A stretch of 64,000 bases of DNA, from contig NZ_JAHKRO010000010.1 in NCBI RefSeq assembly GCF_019396325.1, forward strand, positions 1 to 64,000. Direction: 5' to 3'. The notes below the pieces were generated by a model that was given only the letters and a program-made list of their open reading frames with translations, did not search any database and was not told the DNA's origin. The position numbers and the translations under genes were made by a program. Positions 57,477-64,000 of this stretch are shown in pieces. The DNA comes from Nonomuraea ceibae. Lineage in GTDB: Bacteria > Actinomycetota > Actinomycetes > Streptosporangiales > Streptosporangiaceae. Numbering within the stretch: the stretch's first letter is position 1; every line of letters begins with the position of its first letter.

Positions 57477-60119
57477 TCACGCGCGGGTGACCACGGCGGC
57501 GAGCTCGCCCCGGGAGGCGACGCCCAGCTTGGGATAGGCCTTGTACAGGTGGTAGCCGACCGTGCGAGGGCTCAGGAAGAGCTGGGCGGCGATGTCCTTG
57601 TTGGACAGCCCGCGCGCGGCGAGCTGGACGATCTGCCGCTCCTGCGGCGTCAGGCCGGCGGCCCGGTCCGGGGCGGGCGCGTCGGCGAGCCCGCCCGCGG
57701 CCTGGAGCTCGCCCCTGGCCCGGCCGGCCCACGGGACGGCGCCCAGGCGTTCGAAGGACTCCAGGGCCTCGCGCAGCTGACCGGCCGCGACGCCGCGGCG
57801 GCGCGCCCTGCGCAGCCACTCCCCGTACAGCAGCCTGGTGCGCGCCTGCTCGAAGGCCGGTCCGCCCGCCTCCAGCGCCGCCAGGTAGTGCGCCTCGGCG
57901 TCGTCCCCGGCGAGCAGGGCCAGGCAGCGCTCGACGAGGTGGCGCTGGTCGAGACGGAGGTAGCGGGCCAGGGCAGGCCGGGCGCGGTCCGGCTCACCGC
58001 TGCGCACGGCGGCCTCCACCAGGTCGGGCACGCACCGGATGGCCGACACGTGATACCAGCCCGGCCCGTCGGCGAGGGCTTCGAGCCGGCCGAGTGCCGC
58101 CTCCGCCCGGCCCTGGCCCAGGTCCAGCAGCGCCCGGGCCCAGTCGGCCCACATGGCGCCCTGCATGGGGACGGCCGGGCTGCGCGCCACGTCGGCGGTG
58201 AGCCCGCGGTGGCCGTCCTCGTCGCCCTCGACGGCGGCCAGGTAGGCGAGCAGGCCCGTGTTCAGGGCGGCCCACTGGTGCTGGCCGGTGTTCTCGGCCA
58301 GGCGCAGGGCGGTGGTCGCGGCGGCGCCCGCCGCGTGGAGGCGTCCCCCGTGGAAGAGCTCGGCCTGCGCCTGGAAGTAGAGCGCCATCGGCAGCACGCC
58401 GATGCTGCCCTCGGCGTGGCAGCGGGCGACCAGGCGGGTGGACATGCGCAGGGCGGCGGCGTCCTGCCCCGCGATGAGCGGCGTGCCGCAGACCATCGCC
58501 GCCAGCCCCGGCGGGTAACCGGCCAGGGCGTGCTCGGCCTCGGCCACGACCTGCTCCAGCGCGCTCGGCCCGGCCGGGTCGGCGCCCGACAGCCGGGCGA
58601 AGGCGGCCGACTCCAGGCGGGCCAGGGCGGCGACGGGCTCGTCGAGCAGGCCCTGCGACAGAACCTCCGCCAGGCGGGCGGACACCTCCGACAGCTGGGC
58701 CTCGCCGGCGTACCAGGCGGTCTGATAAGCCCGCACCAGCAGCGCCGGGTCCAGCTCCGCGGCCTCGGTCATCAGGCGGTGCGCCTCGGCGTACCGGCCT
58801 CGCCCGAAGTGGGCGGTGGCCTGCGTGTGGATGACGCGTGAGCGCATCGCCCGGTCGGCGGTCAGCGATCCGGCCTCGCCGGCCAGCTCCTGGGCCCGGT
58901 CGAGGTCGCCCGCCTCGATGGCGGACTCGGCGGCCAGGGTGAGCCGCCGGGCGCGGGTCTCGTCGCCGTGGCCGGTCAGGGCGGCGGCGCGCTGGTAGGC
59001 GGTGGCCGCGGCGGCGTACCCGTGCCTGAGCGCGGCGCGCCGGGCGGTGCGTTCGAGCTCGGCCGCCACCTGCTCGTCGGGGCCGACGGTGGCGGCGGCC
59101 AGGTGCCAGGCCCGCCGGTCGGCGTGGTGGTCGCCGGTCAGCGTCTCGGCGAGCGCGGCGTGCACGGCCAGCCGGGAGCTGATCGGGGCCCGCTGGTAGA
59201 CGGCCTCGCGGATCAGCGGGTGGCGGAAGCGCACGTGCTGCCCGTTGGTGGTCACGAGCCCCTCGGTCTCGGCGGGACGCAGGTCGGCGGCGGTCACGCC
59301 GAGCAACGTGGCCGCGGCGAGCACCTCGTCCAGCCCCTCTCCCGCGGCGGCCACCAGCAGCAGGGTCCGGGTCGCCGCCGGCAGGTGGTCCACCTGGCTG
59401 TGGAAGGCCGCCTGGAGCCGGCTGCTCGGCGGGAGCCCGCCGGGCCCGTGGGGGTCCTGGCGCAGAGCGGCGGGCAGCTCGATGAGGGCCAGCGGGTTGC
59501 CCTGCGCCTCGGCCAGCACCCGGTAGCGCTGGCCCGGCGTCAGGTCGCTCCCCTTCAGCAGGGCCGCGGCGGCCGTGGAGGGCAGCCCGGTCAGCGTGAG
59601 CTCGGGCAGCCCGTGCGCGTCCTCCTCGTCGCGGGTGGCCATGACCAGGGCCAGGCCCTCGGCGTCCAGCCACCTGGCGGCGAAGGCCAGCGCGGCACGG
59701 GAGCCGGGGTCCAGCCACTGCGCGTCGTCGATGAGGCACAGCACGGGCCCGTCCTCGGCCACCTCGGCCAGCAGCGACAGCACGGCGAGGCCGACGAGGA
59801 GGGCGTCGGCGCCCTGCCCCTCCGTCAGGCCGAGCGCCGTCTCCAGCGCGCGTCGCTGCGGCGGCGGCAGCTTGCCGGTGCGGTCCAGCGCCGGACGGAG
59901 CAGCAGGTGCAGTCCCGCGTACGCCAGCTCGCTCTCGGACGGCACGCCGCTGCGCCGGATGACCTGGATGCCGTCGGCGCGTCCTGCGGCGTGGTCGAGC
60001 AGGGCGGTCTTGCCGATTCCCGGCTCGCCCTTGATCACCAGGGCGCCGCTGCGTCCTGACCGCACGGTGGCGAGAAGCTCGTCGATGACGGATGCCTCGG
60101 TTTCTCGCCCGTACAGCAT
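57477..60119 (-). CDS. Large ATP-binding LuxR-family regulator (LAL/MalT type)
   Basis: An 880-residue regulator. N-terminal STAND-type ATPase: Walker A ALVIKGEPGIGKTALLDHA, Walker B PVLCLIDDAQWLDPGS, sensor region ALVMATRDEEDAHG. A long helical/TPR-like middle (GYAAAATAYQRAAALTGHGDETRARRLTLAAESAIEAG). C-terminal LuxR HTH (about 815-880): LTPQERQIVQLAARGLSNKDIAAQLFLSPRTVGYHLYKAYPKLGVASR. Such LALs activate pathway genes on binding an inducer and ATP. ATG 60119; the gap to the divergent SnoaL gene has gtctc/gagac arms (60121-60125, 60134-60138). It probably controls the divergent genes at 60194-62012. Confidence 0.93.
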   Translation of the reverse strand: MLYGRETEASVIDELLATVRSGRSGALVIKGEPGIGKTALLDHAAGRADGIQVIRRSGVPSESELAYAGLHLLLRPALDRTGKLPPPQRRALETALGLTEGQGADALLVGLAVLSLLAEVAEDGPVLCLIDDAQWLDPGSRAALAFAARWLDAEGLALVMATRDEEDAHGLPELTLTGLPSTAAAALLKGSDLTPGQRYRVLAEAQGNPLALIELPAALRQDPHGPGGLPPSSRLQAAFHSQVDHLPAATRTLLLVAAAGEGLDEVLAAATLLGVTAADLRPAETEGLVTTNGQHVRFRHPLIREAVYQRAPISSRLAVHAALAETLTGDHHADRRAWHLAAATVGPDEQVAAELERTARRAALRHGYAAAATAYQRAAALTGHGDETRARRLTLAAESAIEAGDLDRAQELAGEAGSLTADRAMRSRVIHTQATAHFGRGRYAEAHRLMTEAAELDPALLVRAYQTAWYAGEAQLSEVSARLAEVLSQGLLDEPVAALARLESAAFARLSGADPAGPSALEQVVAEAEHALAGYPPGLAAMVCGTPLIAGQDAAALRMSTRLVARCHAEGSIGVLPMALYFQAQAELFHGGRLHAAGAAATTALRLAENTGQHQWAALNTGLLAYLAAVEGDEDGHRGLTADVARSPAVPMQGAMWADWARALLDLGQGRAEAALGRLEALADGPGWYHVSAIRCVPDLVEAAVRSGEPDRARPALARYLRLDQRHLVERCLALLAGDDAEAHYLAALEAGGPAFEQARTRLLYGEWLRRARRRGVAAGQLREALESFERLGAVPWAGRARGELQAAGGLADAPAPDRAAGLTPQERQIVQLAARGLSNKDIAAQLFLSPRTVGYHLYKAYPKLGVASRGELAAVVTRA

Positions 60120-60193
60120 GGTCTCCCTTTACTGAGACAAGTACCTAATCGCGACAGATGCCCATTATGTGCGGTTTCCCTAGCGTTCTCGTC

Positions 60194-60562
60194 ATGAAGA
60201 ACATCGACGAGACCATCGCCCGCTACCTCGCCACCTGGAACGAGACCGACGCCGCCGCCCGCCGCGCGGCCATCGACGAGCTGTGGACCCCGGACGGCGT
60301 CTACACCGACCCGATGGCGGTCGCCGCGGGCACCGACGCGATCGACGCCACCATCGCGGCGGTCCAGGAGCAGTTCCCCGGCTTCACCTTCACCCTGGCG
60401 GGGCCGGTGGACGCCCACCACGACATCGCCCGTTTCACCTGGGAGCTCGCGCAGGACGGCGCCGAGGCCCTGGTGGTGGGCTTCGACGTGGCCGTGCTGA
60501 CCGCCGACGGCCGCATCGACCGCGTGCACGGCTTCCTCGACAAGATCCCCAGCGGGGCCTGA
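60194..60562 (+). CDS. SnoaL-like/NTF2-fold protein
   Basis: A 122-residue NTF2-like cone fold: [40 protein letters not shown], then [23 protein letters not shown] and a C-terminal [16 protein letters not shown]. Members include polyketide cyclases, isomerases and binding proteins. The pocket residues do not indicate a specific reaction. ATG 60194 is chosen over an earlier frame start. It is divergent from the LAL regulator and precedes a secreted NTF2-like gene by 4 bp. Confidence 0.85.
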   Translation: MKNIDETIARYLATWNETDAAARRAAIDELWTPDGVYTDPMAVAAGTDAIDATIAAVQEQFPGFTFTLAGPVDAHHDIARFTWELAQDGAEALVVGFDVAVLTADGRIDRVHGFLDKIPSGA

Positions 60563-60566
60563 GACC

Positions 60567-61577
60567 ATGAGGAACAGAAGGCGCCATCTGGCCGCCGCCC
60601 TGCTGGCCGTCCTGCCGATCGTCGCACTCGCCTCGCCCGCGCAGGCGCAGCGGACGGACGGTCCCGTGATCGAGGGCCGGGTCAGCCCTCAGGCGAAGAT
60701 CTTCATCGACCGGCAGACCCGGTTCGGCGCCATGCCCACGGGCGACGGCGCCGAACGGATCAGGATCTACGGTGAGATGTTCGCCGCCGACGCGACCCTC
60801 TGGGAGGCCGCCGCCGACCTCATCCACGGCCGGCCGGCCATCGAGCAGGCCATCAAGGGCACGCTCGCGCTGGTGCCGAACTTCGGGTTCACGCCTCAGC
60901 GCATCGCGGCCGGCGGCGACACCGTGATGTACGGAGCCCACAACACGATCGTCGTCCACGGCAGGACGATCGAGTACCCCGCCATCTACCGCGTGGTGCT
61001 CAACCAGGCCGGCGAGGTCGCGCAGGGGCGGCGCTACTACGACCGGTACTCCTGGTTCGCCCCCATCGCCCCCGGTGAGCTGAAGCTGGACAACCTGTTC
61101 GGCGGGATCGCCGATCGTGCCGCCGCCGCCCCCGAGGCCGAGGCACAGGTGGACAGCTCGCGTCAGGGTCTGCTCGGCCGGGCCGCCGCCTGGAACAGCA
61201 GGAACGCCCAAGCACTGGTCGCGGCCTCGGGCAGGGCGCCGCTGAGCGGCCCCGGCCTGGACGGGCGCAAGCTGTACACGAAGGCCGCCAAGCTCGCCTA
61301 CGTCGACAGGCTGCTCAGCAGGTTCGAGAACGACCCGGAACGCGGCAACGTCACCGCGCTGCGGCCCGGGCAGGCGATCCACACCCGCGACGCCACGTAC
61401 CAGGAGTGGTACGGCACCGTACGCAGCCAGGAGCGGGAGATCTCCTACGGGATCATCGAACGCTTCGGCCACCACAAGGGCAAGGTCACCGACTGGAGCC
61501 TGACGTTCGACACGCTGCCCCTCATCGCCGACGCGGGCAAGATCGACCAGCTGTACGGCCTGCTGCGCCGCACCTGA
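60567..61577 (+). CDS. Secreted protein with two NTF2/SnoaL-like domains
   Basis: A 336-residue exported protein. Signal peptide [25 protein letters not shown]. Two related cone-fold repeats follow: about 45-165 ([47 protein letters not shown]) and about 215-330 ([23 protein letters not shown] ... [24 protein letters not shown]). Function unknown; the duplication suggests a binding pocket outside the cell for a hydrophobic ligand. It is co-directional with the SnoaL-like gene (4-bp gap) and the HATPase gene. Confidence 0.72.
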   Translation: MRNRRRHLAAALLAVLPIVALASPAQAQRTDGPVIEGRVSPQAKIFIDRQTRFGAMPTGDGAERIRIYGEMFAADATLWEAAADLIHGRPAIEQAIKGTLALVPNFGFTPQRIAAGGDTVMYGAHNTIVVHGRTIEYPAIYRVVLNQAGEVAQGRRYYDRYSWFAPIAPGELKLDNLFGGIADRAAAAPEAEAQVDSSRQGLLGRAAAWNSRNAQALVAASGRAPLSGPGLDGRKLYTKAAKLAYVDRLLSRFENDPERGNVTALRPGQAIHTRDATYQEWYGTVRSQEREISYGIIERFGHHKGKVTDWSLTFDTLPLIADAGKIDQLYGLLRRT

Positions 61578-61592
61578 GGAATGAGGAAGACC

Positions 61593-62012
61593 ATGGCACT
61601 GGACGTACGGGTGGAGAGCGCCTGGGACCTGCACGACCAGGTGGAACGCTGGTCCCGATCGACCGGGATCACCGTGGAGGTGTGGGCGCTGCCTGGCGAG
61701 CCGCCGCCCCGCGTCGTCGAGGGGCTCGTCCGTGCCACGATCCTCGACACGCTGGACGCGTTCGCCGAGGACGGATCGGTGCGGTGCGTGGGCCTCGCGC
61801 TCACCCTCGGCGCCCGGGGACTGCGCCTGACGATCAGCGGCGACGGCTCCGGCCTGCCGCGGGAAGGGCTCGCCGGACGCCTGCGCGTCAGGCGGGCCGG
61901 GTTCGCGGGGCTGGGCGGCGGGCTGTCGACGAACGCGGTGCCCGGCGGCGGCGTCACCGTCAGCGCCGCGCTGCCCGCACACGCAGCGCGGCGCCATCAG
62001 CGCTTGAGGTAG
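61593..62012 (+). CDS. Stand-alone HATPase-like domain (orphan kinase ATPase)
   Basis: A 139-residue protein resembling only the ATP-binding part of NarL-type kinases: LHDQVERWSRSTGITVEVWALPGEPPPRVVEGLVRATILDTLDAF, then ALTLGARGLRLTISGDGSGLP and LSTNAVPGGGVTVSAALP. The N-box region keeps only LDTLDAF (usually EALxNxxxHA) and no DHp histidine is present. It may be a truncated relic or an anti-sigma-like/regulatory ATPase. ATG 61593 fits gaggaag. Its end overlaps the convergent response regulator by 16 bp. Confidence 0.65.
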   Translation: MALDVRVESAWDLHDQVERWSRSTGITVEVWALPGEPPPRVVEGLVRATILDTLDAFAEDGSVRCVGLALTLGARGLRLTISGDGSGLPREGLAGRLRVRRAGFAGLGGGLSTNAVPGGGVTVSAALPAHAARRHQRLR

Positions 62013-62641
62013 GCCAGGACGGCCAGGACGCGGCGGTTGTCGTCCGTCGAGGGGGTGATCCGCAGCTTGCCGAAGATGCTCGCGGTGTGTTTGGCGACCG
62101 CGCTCTCGCTGAAGTGCAGGGCCGCCGCGATGGCGACGTTGGACCTGCCCTCGGCCATCATCTCGAGCACGTCCAGCTCACGCGGCGTCAAGCTGCCGAT
62201 CATCCCGCGGGCCTGGCTGCGGGACAGCAGCTTGGCGATGACCTGCGGGTCCATCACCGTGCCGCCCGCCGCGACCCGGCGGACGGCGTCGACGAACTGC
62301 TCGGTGTTGGTGACCCGGTCCTTGAGCAGGTAGCCGACGGCGCCGTCCCCGGCCGCCAGCAGCTCGTTGGCGTACAGCTGGTCGACGTACTGGGAGAGCA
62401 CCAGGATCGGCAGTCCAGGACGGCGGCGGCGGGCCTCGATCGCGGCCCGCAGCCCCTCGTCGGTATAGGTGGGCGGCAGCCGGACGTCCACGACGGCGAC
62501 GTCCGGCTCGTCCTGGAGCAGCGCGCGCAGCAGCGACGGCCCGTTGTCGACCGAGGCCACCACCTCGCAGCCGTGTTCGCGCAGGGTCCTGGTCAGCCCG
62601 TCCCTCAGCAGGAAGAGGTCTTCGGCGAGGACAACACGCAC
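61997..62641 (-). CDS. LuxR-family response regulator
   Basis: A 214-residue regulator. Receiver: MRVVLAEDLFLLRDGLTRTL, phospho-Asp in DVAVVDVRLPPTYTDEGL, VLSQYVDQ, GYLLKDRV. HTH: LTPRELDVLEMMAEGRSNVAIAAALHFSESAVAKHTASIFGKLRITPS. The receiver is of the type (AEDxxLLRxGL, LPPTxxDEG) found with HisKA_3 kinases of actinomycetes. GTG 62641; overlap of 37 bp with the kinase gene, its cognate partner. Confidence 0.93.
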   Translation of the reverse strand: MRVVLAEDLFLLRDGLTRTLREHGCEVVASVDNGPSLLRALLQDEPDVAVVDVRLPPTYTDEGLRAAIEARRRRPGLPILVLSQYVDQLYANELLAAGDGAVGYLLKDRVTNTEQFVDAVRRVAAGGTVMDPQVIAKLLSRSQARGMIGSLTPRELDVLEMMAEGRSNVAIAAALHFSESAVAKHTASIFGKLRITPSTDDNRRVLAVLAYLKR

Positions 62642-63861
62642 GGAATCTCCATGATCGCAGTGGTCGGCCCGCCTGGCGGGCTGTGCAGGGTGAGAACGCC
62701 GTCGAACGTCTCCAGCCGCCGCTGGAGGCCGCGCAGCCCGGTCCCCTTCGCCGGGTCGGCGCCGCCGCGCCCGTCGTCGGTGACGCTGACGCGCAGCGTC
62801 CGCCCGTCGTGGTCGAGGACGATGCCGACCTCCCGCGCGCCGGCGTGCTTGGCCGCGTTGGCGAGGGTCTCGCCGACCGCGAAGTAGGCGGCCGACTCGA
62901 CCGGCGCGGGCAGGCGGCCCGCCAGCCGTACGTCGACGTGGACGTCGAGGAAGCTGTCGAGCGCGAGCGACCTGACGGCGTCGCCGAGGCCCCGGTCGGC
63001 GAGGACCGGCGGGTTGATGCCGTGCACGAGCGTGCGCAGGTCCTCCAGCGCCCGCGCGGTGGTCTCGCCCACCTCGGCCAGCAGCCTGCGGGCGGCCGCC
63101 GGGTCGCTGTCCAGGACCCGGGTGGCGCTGTCCAGGGTCATGCCGAGCGCGACGAGCCTGGCCTGGGCGCCGTCGTGCAGATCGCGTTCGATGCGCCTCA
63201 GCTCGGCCGCCTGCACGTCGAGCGCCTGCGCCCGGGTGTCGGTCAGGTGGGCGATCCGCCTGGTCAGCTCCGTACGGCGCGGCACGGACAGCAGGAGCCG
63301 GGTCCAGCGGCCGTGCAGGCTCAGGATCCGCGGCGCCATCACGACCCCGGCGACCAGGAAGCCCACGCCCAGCGCGAGGGCCGCCAGCATGGTCGGCGTG
63401 CTGTGGACCGGGACGAACGCGTACCAGTTGCCGTCGCCGAGGTACCGCCACACGAAGGGCTGCACCAGCGTGCCGAACGCGCCGTACCAGAGGAACATGA
63501 GCGGGATCGCGACGAGGACTCCCCCGGCCCACGGCTCCAGCCAGGCCCAGGCCAGATCCCGCCAGAAGCCCTCGTCGGCGAGGATCGCGCCCGCTCTCCT
63601 GCGCCGGCTCCACGAGGGGTCACCGGCGAACGGCTCGGGCGCGCTGATCCGCACCCCCGTCCACCGGGCGGCGCGGGCGCGCGAGCGGTCCGACAGGCGC
63701 CGCAGCGCCGTCGCGGCAGGGACGAGCAGCCGGAAACCGGCGCCCACGGGGAGGAGCAGGAGGGCCAGGACGACGAGCGACCCGACGGCGGACACCGCCA
63801 CCGCGAGCAGTCCCGCCAACTGGCAGCGCCCCACAGCGGCCAGCGCCCCCTTCGCTCTCAT
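62605..63861 (-). CDS. Sensor histidine kinase (NarL type)
   Basis: A 418-residue kinase with four or more TM helices and a sensor loop. Early VSAVGSLVVLALLLLPVGAGF, then DLAWAWLEPWAGGVLVAIPLMFLWYGAFG, and MLAALALGVGFLVAGVVMAP. H-box RRIERDLHDGAQARLVALGM, N-box ETLANAAKHAGA, G-box DDGRGGADPAKGTGLRGL. Such kinases sense envelope or membrane signals. The start ATG 63861 overlaps the stop of the preceding membrane gene (ATGA). Confidence 0.92.
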   Translation of the reverse strand: MRAKGALAAVGRCQLAGLLAVAVSAVGSLVVLALLLLPVGAGFRLLVPAATALRRLSDRSRARAARWTGVRISAPEPFAGDPSWSRRRRAGAILADEGFWRDLAWAWLEPWAGGVLVAIPLMFLWYGAFGTLVQPFVWRYLGDGNWYAFVPVHSTPTMLAALALGVGFLVAGVVMAPRILSLHGRWTRLLLSVPRRTELTRRIAHLTDTRAQALDVQAAELRRIERDLHDGAQARLVALGMTLDSATRVLDSDPAAARRLLAEVGETTARALEDLRTLVHGINPPVLADRGLGDAVRSLALDSFLDVHVDVRLAGRLPAPVESAAYFAVGETLANAAKHAGAREVGIVLDHDGRTLRVSVTDDGRGGADPAKGTGLRGLQRRLETFDGVLTLHSPPGGPTTAIMEIPCVLSSPKTSSC

Positions 63862-64000
63862 CGGTCGTGGATTCTAACGGGCGCGTTCCACACCCACAGC
63901 AGCGCCGCCAGCGCGCACGACGTGCCGAACATCACCATCGGCACGACCGCCCCGCTCTCCTCGTCCATGAACAGCAGCAGGCCGAGGTTGATCAGCGTGT
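63858..64000 (-). CDS. Membrane protein C-terminus (5' part outside window)
   Basis: The last ~47 codons of a minus-strand gene: TLINLGLLLFMDEESGAVVP, then MVMFGTSCALAALLWVWNAPVRIHDR. It has one or two hydrophobic helices separated by a short acidic loop. The stop (63858-63860) overlaps the kinase start by 4 bp, so it belongs to the kinase/regulator operon. No family recognisable from this part. Confidence 0.65.
   Translation of the reverse strand, partial: TLINLGLLLFMDEESGAVVPMVMFGTSCALAALLWVWNAPVRIHDR

Noticed and set aside
1..64000. CRISPR arrays, transposases, prophage genes, tRNA and rRNA genes
   Set aside because: No regular spaced repeats, transposase motifs, phage structural genes or cloverleaf sequences were recognised; short RNAs could be missed by eye.

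Overview
The window is very GC-rich, gene-dense DNA with frequent GTG and TTG starts, many 4-bp ATGA/GTGA/TTGA gene overlaps, and hairpin terminators without T-tracts. It is rich in TetR/LuxR/GntR/MerR regulators, ECF sigma factors and NarL-type two-component pairs. This points to the chromosome of a filamentous actinomycete. The family mix (FN3-CBM2 secreted protein, SpoIIE phosphatases, a large ATPase-LuxR regulator) fits Streptosporangiales or Streptomyces-like genera, but the genus is my inference. I saw no tRNA, rRNA, transposase, CRISPR array or prophage. It reads as an accessory or arm-like region in which small regulator/enzyme cassettes sit side by side.

Layout. 1-5 kb: the 5' part of a secreted FN3-FN3-CBM2 protein, a GAF/PAS/SpoIIE phosphatase, a STAS protein and a winged-helix regulator. 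5-8.4 kb: a kinase remnant, a serine beta-lactamase-like hydrolase, a NicX/M29-like metalloenzyme and a cupin. 8.5-13.6 kb: a GlxA-type AraC regulator, an RsbQ-RsbP stress-sensing pair, and a TetR regulator with an FAD monooxygenase. 13.8-20.8 kb: secreted proteins, a PAF-acetylhydrolase-like esterase, a cyclase-family hydrolase, an ECF sigma factor with a membrane partner, and a heparinase II/III-like lyase. 20.9-26 kb: a FadR-type regulator and secreted sialidase, then an ECF42-type sigma factor with its DGPF and DHFR-like partners. 26-36 kb: small cassettes (methyltransferase/MerR, GNAT, I36 inhibitor, SDR/TetR with a tandem operator, HesB-like protein) mixed with decayed genes. 35.6-41.5 kb: a Tat-exported TPR/retropepsin-like protein, then an ABC exporter co-directional with a histidine kinase and response regulator. 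41.5-49.9 kb: a hydrolase/TetR pair, nucleotidyltransferase-like proteins, a TauE exporter, DUF202 proteins, a TetR/SDR/PQQ-type sugar dehydrogenase set, and a HAD phosphatase. 50-52.7 kb: a DEAD-box helicase, a cold-shock protein and a frameshifted EF-hand protein. 52.7-57.3 kb: RidA and an ene-reductase, facing a response regulator/histidine kinase/DUF418 operon. 57.5-64 kb: a large ATPase-LuxR regulator divergent from SnoaL-like proteins and an orphan HATPase domain, then another kinase/regulator pair and a membrane protein running off the edge.

How the genes work together. The dominant theme is signal transduction coupled to one or two effector genes, often with a visible palindromic operator. 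A second theme is extracellular glycan use (CBM2, heparinase-like lyase, sialidase, sugar dehydrogenase). A third is gene decay: remnants of a P-loop kinase, a LuxR regulator tail, an FAD monooxygenase and a TetR regulator. Three further genes are each broken by one apparent point lesion (an in-frame amber codon, a +1 and a -1 frameshift); these could be real or sequence errors.
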